The position numbers and the translations under genes were made by a program. Below, piece after piece: positions 54,985 to 62,853 of a stretch of DNA of 64,000 nucleotides. Position 1 is the stretch's first letter. The number at the start of each line of letters is the position of its first letter. The notes under the pieces were generated by a model. It made no database searches and was not told the DNA's origin. It saw only the letters and a program-made list of their open reading frames with translations. This DNA is from Mucilaginibacter lappiensis (lineage in GTDB: Bacteria; Bacteroidota; Bacteroidia; Sphingobacteriales; Sphingobacteriaceae), in assembly GCF_900155965.1 (NCBI RefSeq), contig NZ_FTMG01000001.1, positions 124,001-188,000 on the forward strand. The letters run 5' to 3'.

Positions 54985-55485
54985 ATGAAAAGAAAATACC
55001 TTTATTTTTGCATTATTATCTGTGGGTTTTCCTTATCCTGTACCAAGGATAAAGGCACATCCGCAAAGGTTTCTATTTCCAGTCAGCTGGATAACTCGGC
55101 AACATTTAAAAAATACATGACTTATGAATCGAGTTTGGAAACGGGTTTGGTAATTGACAAGTATAATATGTCAAATGTAGACTTTAAATACATATCCTCA
55201 CATGTTAAAGGTGTACACTCACATCAGGGATTAATCGATGTTTATACAAAAGCAGGAATGGATAATGCCGCTGATTACCTGGCCAATTCCCTTAAATCAA
55301 ATCTTTATTATTTGAAGCTAAAAGCTGAAGTAAGCGATGTGAGTACCTTAAACTCACGTGATTTTGCTACACTCTCTCATAAAGTTTATTACGAGGATAT
55401 GCATGTGAAAAAGTTGGATTATGTTAACCTTAAAGAACAACGCAGGGTTATCAGATTGAACAGGTTAAACTTGAAAAATAATTGA
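54985..55485 (+). CDS. Small lipoprotein of unknown family (paralogue B)
   Basis: A 166-residue lipoprotein (ICGFSLSCTKDK, Cys about residue 19) homologous to the 52726-53154 product over most of its length, with a longer, Lys/Arg-rich end (KKLDYVNLKEQRRVIRLNRLNLKNN). The shared AGM-x-N-x-x-DY and YY-x-x-L segments suggest a common helical fold. No known family is recognised. It follows the ligase-like gene by 70 bases and precedes the six-Cys protein gene by 20 bases. Duplication around the membrane-protein gene suggests that the two flank or serve the same system. Confidence 0.68.
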   Translation: MKRKYLYFCIIICGFSLSCTKDKGTSAKVSISSQLDNSATFKKYMTYESSLETGLVIDKYNMSNVDFKYISSHVKGVHSHQGLIDVYTKAGMDNAADYLANSLKSNLYYLKLKAEVSDVSTLNSRDFATLSHKVYYEDMHVKKLDYVNLKEQRRVIRLNRLNLKNN

Positions 55486-55505
55486 TTTAAAATGAATTTA
55501 TTAAC

Positions 55506-55874
55506 ATGAAAAAAATAATTGCATTAGCATTATTGGGCTTTTTACTGCTTTCAACAAGAACAATTGCTCAGAATTGCACTACCGCTTGCCAAAACCAATT
55601 CCAAACTGCCGCCTATCAATTGGGGCTTCAATACCAGGCAGACCGTAATGACTGTATATCGAGCAGTATGCCTGCGGATGCTGCGGCTGAGATGGCCGAA
55701 GGTATCACAGAAGAAGGTGGTGATGGTAATTCAACAGGCTCTGGTGATTATGCAGCCGACGAATGGGATGCTGCTATTGAAGATTGCCAAACAGGCGCGG
55801 GTTACTCCTTCGATGATCAATTTAGTTATCTTGAAGATCAGCAAGAGGTTTGTAACGCCCAGTGTCCTCACTGA
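55506..55874 (+). CDS. Small secreted six-cysteine protein, unknown family
   Basis: At 122 residues it has a cleavable signal peptide (LLLSTRTIAQN, cut about residue 22) and an acidic mature part of about 100 residues with six Cys (24, 28, 50, 94, 116, 120). The spacing is mirror-symmetric: C-x3-C-x21-C, a 43-residue Ser/Gly/Glu-rich middle, then C-x21-C-x3-C. This would suit an antiparallel helical hairpin held by disulfides. The middle contains NSTGSG. No family is recognised. It is the last gene of the operon, ending before a strong terminator. Effector, adhesin or glycosylated substrate of the ligase-like protein are all possible; the sequence does not decide. Confidence 0.65.
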   Translation: MKKIIALALLGFLLLSTRTIAQNCTTACQNQFQTAAYQLGLQYQADRNDCISSSMPADAAAEMAEGITEEGGDGNSTGSGDYAADEWDAAIEDCQTGAGYSFDDQFSYLEDQQEVCNAQCPH

Positions 55875-55937
55875 TAAAAGACAAGTAGTCAAATGATCAT
55901 TAACAGATGATTTGAAATTTTTATAACATAAATATAG

Positions 55938-55972
55938 TAAGCAAATGGACACAACTATTTGCTTATTTTTTT
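55938..55972 (+). terminator. Rho-independent terminator of the AT-rich operon
   Basis: TAAGCAAAT and ATTTGCTTA (55938-55946, 55957-55965) pair perfectly and are followed by seven T. It ends the 52726-55874 operon. Confidence 0.88.
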
Positions 55973-56177
55973 AACATGCACCTGGTAGTTTTATATTAGT
56001 ATTGGATTTTAAGTCCGTTTAGATTTGAATTTCCGATATTCTATCATCCTCAAAAAAGCCAACCACATTTCCTTAGTTTAAATAGATTATCTCTCCACCC
56101 TTTTGCCACCAAATTGTAAGAAATAAGCGAAAATCATTAAATAAATATAATGTCTATGGATTTAATAGAATTATTTA

Positions 56178-56185
56178 TATGTTTG
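56178..56185 (+). promoter_or_regulatory. Putative TAnnTTTG -7 box for the riboswitch transcript
   Basis: TATGTTTG fits the Bacteroidota -7 consensus and lies about 30 bases before the SAM aptamer. No clear -33 TTTG is seen at the usual distance. Confidence 0.4.
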
Positions 56186-56216
56186 CACCCGAAATCGTTC
56201 TTTATTTCATTTTTTA

Positions 56217-56322
56217 ATTATCCAGAAAGACTGAGGGAAAGGCCCTGTGATGTCTTAGCAACCTGTACAGATTGTTATAAAGGTGCTAATTCCTATCTGT
56301 AATTACTTGCAGAAAAGATAAT
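56217..56322 (+). ncRNA. SAM-I (S-box) riboswitch
   Basis: The aptamer has P1 ATTATC (56217-56222) with GATAAT (56317-56322), the conserved CTGAGGGAAAGGCCCTGTGA region with kink-turn, CTTAGCAACC, and AAGGTGCTAATTCC, which together form the SAM pocket and pseudoknot of S-box RNAs. Downstream, TAATTACAG (56335-56343) is complementary to CTGTAATTA inside the aptamer (56297-56305) and is a candidate expression platform. The first gene downstream is the TlpA-like gene (56447), then SusC/SusD. Binding of S-adenosylmethionine would be expected to turn the operon off. Confidence 0.93.
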
Positions 56323-56446
56323 GATACGTCCACATAATTACAGCTATAAGCTGTTCCCGATATTCTCTCCTATTCTTTCTGTTTAATTGAATATGTTATT
56401 TTTTTATCGCCGGCTTATTTATAGCTAGCCCTATTTAGCTAATTCA

Positions 56447-57016
56447 ATGAACAACAAATTTTTACTTATAGTTTATCTTTTCCTGTTCACCGGCGTTGCT
56501 GCCCGTGCACAATCGGCGCAGGCTGTTGACTCAGCTAATATCGACCGTGGCTACCTGGTTAAAGTTGGCGAACAGGCTCCCGATGATTTTGAATTGGTAC
56601 TCACCAACGGTACCAAAACAACCTTAAAGCAGTTACGCGGCAAAATAGTGATACTACAGTTTACTGCCAGCTGGTGCAGCGTGTGCCGTCAGGAAATGCC
56701 CCATTTACAAAAAGACATCTGGGAAACCTACAAAAACAAAGGCCTGGTATTAATTGGTGTCGACCGTGATGAGCCACTGAACAAAGTGCAGAAATTTCAC
56801 CAGGATATGAAGATCACCTATGATCTGGCGCTTGATCCCGGTGCAGGTATTTTTGGAAAATTTGCCAATAAAAAGAGTGGTGTTACCCGCAACGTGGTCA
56901 TCAACCGTGATGGCCGCATAGTGTATCTCACCCGCCTGTATGATCAGCAGGAATTTGCATCCATGGTTAAGGCGGTCGACGCTTTGGTGAACAATAAAAC
57001 CGCATCTATAAACTAA
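56447..57016 (+). CDS. TlpA/thioredoxin-fold thiol:disulfide protein
   Basis: This 189-residue periplasmic protein has a signal peptide (GVAARAQS) and a redoxin/TlpA fold: VGEQAPDDFELVLTNGTKTTLKQLRGKIVILQFTASWCSVCRQEMPHL with active-site Cys77-x-x-Cys80, a cis-Pro-like GVTRNVVINRDGRIVY region, and a C-terminal helix. It reduces or exchanges disulfides in the periplasm. It is the first gene after a SAM-I riboswitch, which suggests a function in sulfur-compound handling, for instance reducing imported cystine-like or methionine-derived compounds. The next gene with an ATG is a tiny ORF ending in four Cys. Confidence 0.92.
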   Translation: MNNKFLLIVYLFLFTGVAARAQSAQAVDSANIDRGYLVKVGEQAPDDFELVLTNGTKTTLKQLRGKIVILQFTASWCSVCRQEMPHLQKDIWETYKNKGLVLIGVDRDEPLNKVQKFHQDMKITYDLALDPGAGIFGKFANKKSGVTRNVVINRDGRIVYLTRLYDQQEFASMVKAVDALVNNKTASIN

Positions 57017-57092
57017 CATAATAATAAAATAACTATCCCCAATCTTGTTATAACACATTGCTATATCGATTTAACCAACAATCACCACGCAC

Positions 57093-57212
57093 ATGAAAAC
57101 AAATTACATATCCTTAAACAACATTTCTATTTTGAACATTTACGTTTTAACATCTTCTTCTATCATGAATACCCCTACATTATCTATGCAAAATAGGTGT
57201 TGCTGCTGCTAA
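57093..57212 (+). CDS. Poly-cysteine leader peptide (39 aa)
   Basis: An ATG at 57093 opens a 39-codon frame that ends in Asn-Arg followed by four consecutive Cys codons (TGT TGC TGC TGC, 57198-57209) and TAA. The sequence is Ile/Ser/Thr/Asn-rich without a signal peptide. The last Cys codons overlap a small hairpin, GCTGC-TAATAC-GCAGC. Further downstream, ATCCGC...GCGGAT (within 57317-57341) can pair before the SusC gene. Runs of codons for one amino acid just before a stop, in front of metabolism genes, are the hallmark of attenuator leader peptides. Cys attenuation by poly-Cys ORFs is established in mycobacteria; here it is inferred. The remaining part of the gap 57017-57394 shows nothing else. 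Confidence 0.6.
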   Translation: MKTNYISLNNISILNIYVLTSSSIMNTPTLSMQNRCCCC

Positions 57213-57394
57213 TACGCAGCGTTGTTTAGGTCGGTCAGGCTTTTGTCTCAGGCAACACAGCACAATCCAACAATCAAAAATTTTACAGTTTAACGGAATA
57301 GTATTATCCGCCCGGATCGTCTGATCTGCGGATGGTTAGAGCCTTTCATTTTCCGGGTACTGTATGGTATCGTTAACATTCACAATCAATTACC

Positions 57395-60300
57395 ATGTTT
57401 AAAAATTACAAACTATTACTGGCAATACTATTGCGTTTTATCATCATCCAAACGGTTGCGGCGCAATCTGTTAAAATAAGCGGGGTGGTAACCGCCAAGT
57501 CAGATGGGCTCCCTTTGCCCGGCGTAAGTGTTTCTGTTAAAGGAACAACCAATGGCGTACAAACCAGCAGCGATGGCAAGTTTAGCCTAAGCGCGAAAGT
57601 GAACGATGTGATCAGAGTAACTTACATCGGTTTTACCACTAAAGAAATACCGGTTACCGGGGCCGATGCATCGCTCCATATTATACTGGACGAGCAGGCC
57701 AACGCCTTGAACGAGGTTGTGGTCACCGCACTCAATATCTCAAAGGATAAAAAATCACTAGGCTATGCCGTTCAGGGTTTAAAATCAAAAGATATATCGG
57801 AGGCTAAGGAAACCAACCTGGTGAACGCGCTGGCCGGTAAAATAGCAGGTGTAAACGTAACCAACAGCCAGGGCGATATGGGTTCATCCCGTATCATTAT
57901 CCGGGGCGAAACCTCCGTAGCCGGGAATAATCAGCCGCTGTTTGTGGTTGATGGTTTACCTGTTGATAATACCCAGCAATTGGGTGTGGGTGGTTCAAGA
58001 GATTTTGCCAACCCTATTTCGGATATCAATTCCGAGGATATTGAATCCATTTCGGTGCTCAAAGGGCCAAATGCAGCAGCTCTTTATGGTTCACGTGCAG
58101 CGGCAGGTGTTATCCTCATCAAAACCAAAACCGGCAAAGGTGCCAAAGGTCTGGGTGTTACCATTAATTCAAACACCTCGTTTTCCAACTTATTGGGTCT
58201 GCCCAAATATCAAAATGAATACGGACAGGGCTCCAACGGTAAATTTAGCTATGTAGATGGTAAAGGCGGCGGCGTTAATGATGGTGTTGACGAAAGCTGG
58301 GGCCCGGCATTAAATGGTCAGCTGATACCTCAATTTAACTCCAACGGCACACCCGTACCATTTATAGCACACCCCGATAATGTGAAAGATTTCTTTTTAA
58401 CGGGTGTTACCCTTAATAATGGCATATCATTGGCCAGCTCGGGCGATAAATATGATTTCCGCCTGTCATACAATAACCTGCATCAAACGGGTGTAATTCC
58501 CAATACCGAGCAGGGTCGTAATTCATTTTTATTGAATGCCACCTATAAAATTACACCGAAGTTAACCTTAACTACCATAGCCAACTATATCCGGGACGAT
58601 GCCGATAATTTACCCGGCGCGGGCGGTAAACGAGCTACCAGTACCATGCTGCAGTTTACCTGGTTTGGTCGTCAGGTTGATATCAGCCAGTTAAAAAACT
58701 ATCGCGATGCCAATGGCAACACTTTTAACTGGAATAATAGTTACTACAGCAACCCTTACTTTCAGGCTTATGAAAATACAGTGGGCCAAACCCGCAACCG
58801 TTTTATTGGTAGCGCGGAGTTAAACTATAAAATTATCGATGGCCTGTCGGCGAATTTCCGTACCGGTACCGATTATTATAATGATCGCCGTAAAATCAGG
58901 ATAGCTTATGGCACCAACGGTACGCCATTTGGTTCGTACGAAGAGGATGCTTATGATTTTTCCGAAACCAATACCGAAGGCAGATTGCAATACACCAAAA
59001 AGCTGAATGACGATTTTTCGCTCGACGCATTAATCGGTGGTAACATCCGTGCCAATTCCTTAGAGAATAACGACCAGAAAGCGCCTAAACTGGCGGTAAG
59101 CGGCTTATATACTTTAAGCAATTCACGCGATCCGCTCATATCGTCAAACACTTTCAGTAAATATAAAACATACAGCTATTTTGCGTCCGGACAAATTGGT
59201 TTCAGGAACTATGCATTTATCAATGTTACGGCCCGTAATGATTGGTCGTCTACCCTTCCGGCATCCAGCTTATCTTATTTTTATCCTTCTGTTAATGGCA
59301 GTTTGGTATTATCCGAAGCACTGGATATTAAGAGTGACATATTAAGCTATTTAAAACTACGCGGCGGATGGTCAAAAGTGGGTAAGGCAACCGATCCGTA
59401 TCAGTTGATCAACACCTATGATTTTACTGCTCCGTTTAATGCGAACCCGCAACAAAGCGCAAACAACGTAGATCTGAATCCTAATTTAAAACCAGAAACC
59501 ACCACCTCGGCCGAAGCAGGCTTTGAACTGGGCTTTTTTAACGACAGGATCCGTTTAGACGCGAGCGTTTATAACACCAACAGTAATAACCAGATATTAA
59601 AAGTTAACGTAAGCCCAACCACGGGATATAACCAAAAACTCATCAACGGAGGTACTATTAATAACAAAGGCTTAGAGGTACAATTAGGTTTGACGCCGGT
59701 AAAACTGAAAGATTTTAGCTGGGATATCAATGTAAATTACTCCCGCAATAAGAGCAAAGTGGTTTCGCTGGATAAAGAAGGCCGCCTGCAAAGTTATATC
59801 TTAGGATCTGACGGTACAGTACAGGTACTGGCCGCAGTTGGGCAACCTTATGGCGCTATTTACGGTAATGCGTTTCAGCGCAATGCCAGCGGCCAGGTAG
59901 TTGTAAATGCCGACGGAACACCTGCCATTAACCCAACTATACAGTACCTGGGCAAGTTTACACCAAACTGGTTAGGTAGCATCAATAACAGCTTTACTTA
60001 CAAAGGCATTAACTTAAGCGTTTTGATCGACGCGCACATTGGCGGCTCTATTTACTCAGGCACCAACAGTACAGGCACTTACACCGGTATACTAGCATCT
60101 ACCTTGCCGGGTCGTGGTACGGCTAACGGAGGCATAAGCTATTATTACCCGGGCAACAATACCTCAGCGCCTGCGGTTCAAATTAGCGGCAATGCCCCGG
60201 CTGGCGTGGCAGTGTATAATGATGGTATCATTTACAACGGCGTAAAAGCCGATGGCAGTAAAAACACCACCATTTTATCGGCACAATCTTACTATAAATC

Positions 60301-60577
60301 GTTAACCAATGCCGATGAGCCATTTGTTTACAGCGCTACCTATATCAAATTAAGGGAAATAAAACTGGGGTATACCGTACCTCAAAAATGGGCCCGTAGC
60401 ATTGGCTTCCAGGGGGCATCGTTCGCAGTTGTAGGTCGTAACCTGCTCATCATCCACAAAAACGCGCCAAATATCGATCCGGAAACCGCTTTTAATACGG
60501 GCAACGGACAAGGGCTGGAAGATTTAACCCTCCCTACTGTAAGGAACATTGGTTTTAATATTAACCTTAAATTTTAA
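57395..60577 (+). CDS. SusC/RagA family TonB-linked outer-membrane protein
   Basis: A 1060-residue receptor. After the signal peptide (IIQTVAAQS) there is a carboxypeptidase-regulatory-like domain (VKISGVVTAKSDGLPLPGVSVSVKGTTNGVQTSSDGKFSLSA), then the SusC plug with SLGYAVQGLKSKDISEAKETNLVNALAGKIAGVNV, RIIIRGETSVAGNNQPLFVVDGLPVDN and ISVLKGPNAAALYGSRAAAGVILIKTK. The barrel runs to a terminal Phe (NINLKF). It is 6 bases upstream of its SusD partner and imports an oligomeric or complex nutrient across the outer membrane. The SAM riboswitch and poly-Cys leader upstream suggest a sulfur-containing substrate such as a peptide or thiol/methionine compound, rather than a glycan; this is inference. 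Confidence 0.94.
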   Translation: MFKNYKLLLAILLRFIIIQTVAAQSVKISGVVTAKSDGLPLPGVSVSVKGTTNGVQTSSDGKFSLSAKVNDVIRVTYIGFTTKEIPVTGADASLHIILDEQANALNEVVVTALNISKDKKSLGYAVQGLKSKDISEAKETNLVNALAGKIAGVNVTNSQGDMGSSRIIIRGETSVAGNNQPLFVVDGLPVDNTQQLGVGGSRDFANPISDINSEDIESISVLKGPNAAALYGSRAAAGVILIKTKTGKGAKGLGVTINSNTSFSNLLGLPKYQNEYGQGSNGKFSYVDGKGGGVNDGVDESWGPALNGQLIPQFNSNGTPVPFIAHPDNVKDFFLTGVTLNNGISLASSGDKYDFRLSYNNLHQTGVIPNTEQGRNSFLLNATYKITPKLTLTTIANYIRDDADNLPGAGGKRATSTMLQFTWFGRQVDISQLKNYRDANGNTFNWNNSYYSNPYFQAYENTVGQTRNRFIGSAELNYKIIDGLSANFRTGTDYYNDRRKIRIAYGTNGTPFGSYEEDAYDFSETNTEGRLQYTKKLNDDFSLDALIGGNIRANSLENNDQKAPKLAVSGLYTLSNSRDPLISSNTFSKYKTYSYFASGQIGFRNYAFINVTARNDWSSTLPASSLSYFYPSVNGSLVLSEALDIKSDILSYLKLRGGWSKVGKATDPYQLINTYDFTAPFNANPQQSANNVDLNPNLKPETTTSAEAGFELGFFNDRIRLDASVYNTNSNNQILKVNVSPTTGYNQKLINGGTINNKGLEVQLGLTPVKLKDFSWDINVNYSRNKSKVVSLDKEGRLQSYILGSDGTVQVLAAVGQPYGAIYGNAFQRNASGQVVVNADGTPAINPTIQYLGKFTPNWLGSINNSFTYKGINLSVLIDAHIGGSIYSGTNSTGTYTGILASTLPGRGTANGGISYYYPGNNTSAPAVQISGNAPAGVAVYNDGIIYNGVKADGSKNTTILSAQSYYKSLTNADEPFVYSATYIKLREIKLGYTVPQKWARSIGFQGASFAVVGRNLLIIHKNAPNIDPETAFNTGNGQGLEDLTLPTVRNIGFNINLKF

Positions 60578-60582
60578 TTATC

Positions 60583-62022
60583 ATGAAACTTAAATATACA
60601 TCCATCATATTATCAGGCACGTTATTATTGTTATTGGCATCGTGCAAAAAAGAACTGGTAAAAGTTAACGTAAACCCTAATGCCACCCAAAACCCACAGC
60701 CTGATTACCTGCTTACAGGGGTTATTAAAAATATGGCCGATACTTACTGGGGTGTAGAAGACAACATGGGTTCAAGCTTGCTTTTTGTACAAAACTGGTC
60801 CAAAATACAATATACAGATCCCGACCGTTATATATTCACCAACGCATCTTTTCAGGGCTTATGGACAACTGCTTATACCAAAGGGGTTATCAATTTGAAC
60901 CAGATTATTAAGCTGGCCGATGCTCAAGCCAATCCCAATTACAAAGGTGTTGCTTTGGTATTGCGCTCATGGGTATTTACCCTGTTGACCGATCAATATG
61001 GCGATGTACCTTATAAGCAATCCATCAACATTGATCAGTACCTTACTCCGGCATACGATGCACAAAGAGATGTTTATTTTGCCTTGCTTGATGATCTGAA
61101 AGCAGCACAATCTTCTCTTGATCCATCAGGTAAAGCCATTTTAGGCGATGCGATATACAGTGGCAACATTGCCTCATGGAAAAAGTTCGCCAATTCGCTG
61201 CGTTTGCGTATAGCGCTTCGTATTGCTGATCGTGAACCCGATAAAGCTAAACAGGTATTGGCCGATATCCAAGCCGAAGGCAGCGGATATATCAGCTCCA
61301 ACAGCGAGATAGCACAATTGGTTTATGTTGATTCACCAAATCAAAACCCTATCAGCAATTTGTTTGATACCCGGGACGATTACCGGATCAGTAAAACTAT
61401 AGTTGATCAGTTATTTGCCCTTAATGATCCGCGGTTGCCTGTTTATGCCACTCCAACCCAGGATGCAACTCCGCAAACCTATGTGGGCGTACCCAACGGT
61501 TTACTGGTTGGTGATGCAAGCAGTTTAGGTCTTACTAAAACATCAAAACCAGGCGCCTATTTCCGGGCACCGCATGCTCCAGCAGTAATTATCAGTTATG
61601 CCGAAGTATTGTTTGACCAGGCAGAGGCCGTAGCACGCGGTTTTATAGCTGGTAATGCAGCCGATTTCTATAATCAGGCGGTTACAGCCTCACTACAGCA
61701 ATATGGAATCGGCAACACCGCCATTTCAACATACATTAATTCCGCAGCGGTTAAATATGATGCTTCGAATTACAAAAAGTCTATAGGCAACCAAAAATGG
61801 ATAGCTTTATTTGGCCAGGGGCTGGAAGCCTTTGCCGAATGGCGCCGCTTAGATTACCCGCAGCTACAGCCCGCCGTTGCCGGCACCTTAAACGGAAAAA
61901 TACCTGTACGGTTCATTTACCCCGGAACCGAACAATCGCTCAATGGCGCAAGCTATAAAGCAGCCGTTGCCAACCAAGGCGCCGATGTACTCACCACCAA
62001 ACTGTGGTTTGATGTAAACTAA
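60583..62022 (+). CDS. SusD/RagB family nutrient-binding lipoprotein
   Basis: This 479-residue lipoprotein (LLLLLASCKKEL) belongs to the SusD-like_2 type: VNVNPNATQNPQPDYLLTGVIKNMADTYWG, VLRSWVFTLLTDQYGDVPYKQSI, NSLRLRIALRIADREPDKAKQVLADI and ...WIALFGQGLEAFAEWRRLDYPQL. The fold is a TPR-rich lid over the SusC barrel. It forms a SusCD complex with the preceding gene. A very strong hairpin terminator follows. Confidence 0.93.
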   Translation: MKLKYTSIILSGTLLLLLASCKKELVKVNVNPNATQNPQPDYLLTGVIKNMADTYWGVEDNMGSSLLFVQNWSKIQYTDPDRYIFTNASFQGLWTTAYTKGVINLNQIIKLADAQANPNYKGVALVLRSWVFTLLTDQYGDVPYKQSINIDQYLTPAYDAQRDVYFALLDDLKAAQSSLDPSGKAILGDAIYSGNIASWKKFANSLRLRIALRIADREPDKAKQVLADIQAEGSGYISSNSEIAQLVYVDSPNQNPISNLFDTRDDYRISKTIVDQLFALNDPRLPVYATPTQDATPQTYVGVPNGLLVGDASSLGLTKTSKPGAYFRAPHAPAVIISYAEVLFDQAEAVARGFIAGNAADFYNQAVTASLQQYGIGNTAISTYINSAAVKYDASNYKKSIGNQKWIALFGQGLEAFAEWRRLDYPQLQPAVAGTLNGKIPVRFIYPGTEQSLNGASYKAAVANQGADVLTTKLWFDVN

Positions 62023-62030
62023 CAATACCA

Positions 62031-62077
62031 TCCATCAACAACAAAGGCCGCTTTATGCGGCCTTTGTTGTTGATGGA
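62031..62077. terminator. 21-bp perfect stem terminator after susD
   Basis: 62031-62051 (TCCATCAACAACAAAGGCCG + C) pairs perfectly with 62057-62077 over the loop TTTAT, 9 bases after the SusD stop. There is no U-run, but the stem is long and stable. Confidence 0.75.
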
Positions 62078-62853
62078 TATCTGGTTTAAAGCAGCATCAA
62101 GGAGCTTGTCGACTACAAAAACTCCGATCCGGCATAGCTTAAATCATCAAATCAGAATAAAAAGCAGAGCTAATAGCTCTAAAAAAACTCTTCATTAACC
62201 GGATTTTGACAAATACTTACACATTAGTTTATTTTTTTAGCACCAGAGGCAATATAAATTTCAAATAGTACCACAAATAACTTTTGTAAGCCCTTAATTG
62301 TTATTATATCTGAAACCCCTGATGTTCAAATATTTGCTAAATGAGCGCTATAGTACTAAATATTAAATAATTGAATATCAACAATTTAATAAAATAATTT
62401 TTTATATTTAAACCAACCCTTCCAAAGTAAATCCTGCTTTAAATAAACATTAACAAATTGGTCAAAATTGTACCCAATAAAGATATTTAACTCAAGAGAA
62501 TCTATTTTTTAACCAATAATTATCATTATTATTTACGGTAAATCATTTAACCTCAATGATAAACAACATAATATTAGGTTGTTAACATATGTTTAAGGAC
62601 CATTTTTTCATTTTGTTCTTTTTTTGTTCATTGTATTCACTGTGCATAAATATAAAAATATAGTGGTATTATTGTATAATTAATAAGATTAAGATGTCTT
62701 TGTTGTTAAATTATTACTTTTTGATTAAAGTATAAGATTGATTTATTATTTTCATCTGCCATAATATTTAGTGTTCTCTATATCCTCATCTGGGATTTGT
62801 ATGGTAGTTTTTGCAGATAGCCATCTATTTTAACATTTTATCTACCCTATATC
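62078..62853. other. AT-rich intergenic region upstream of the PKS-like gene
   Basis: This 776-base stretch has no ORF, hairpin or repeat that I can support. It is very AT-rich, with T-runs near 62600-62640. Its length and position suggest a promoter/regulatory region for the large downstream gene. Confidence 0.4.

Noticed and set aside
62078..62853. Small RNA or gene in the long gap before the PKS-like gene
   Set aside because: No ORF, stable hairpin or promoter pair that I could support; only AT-richness.
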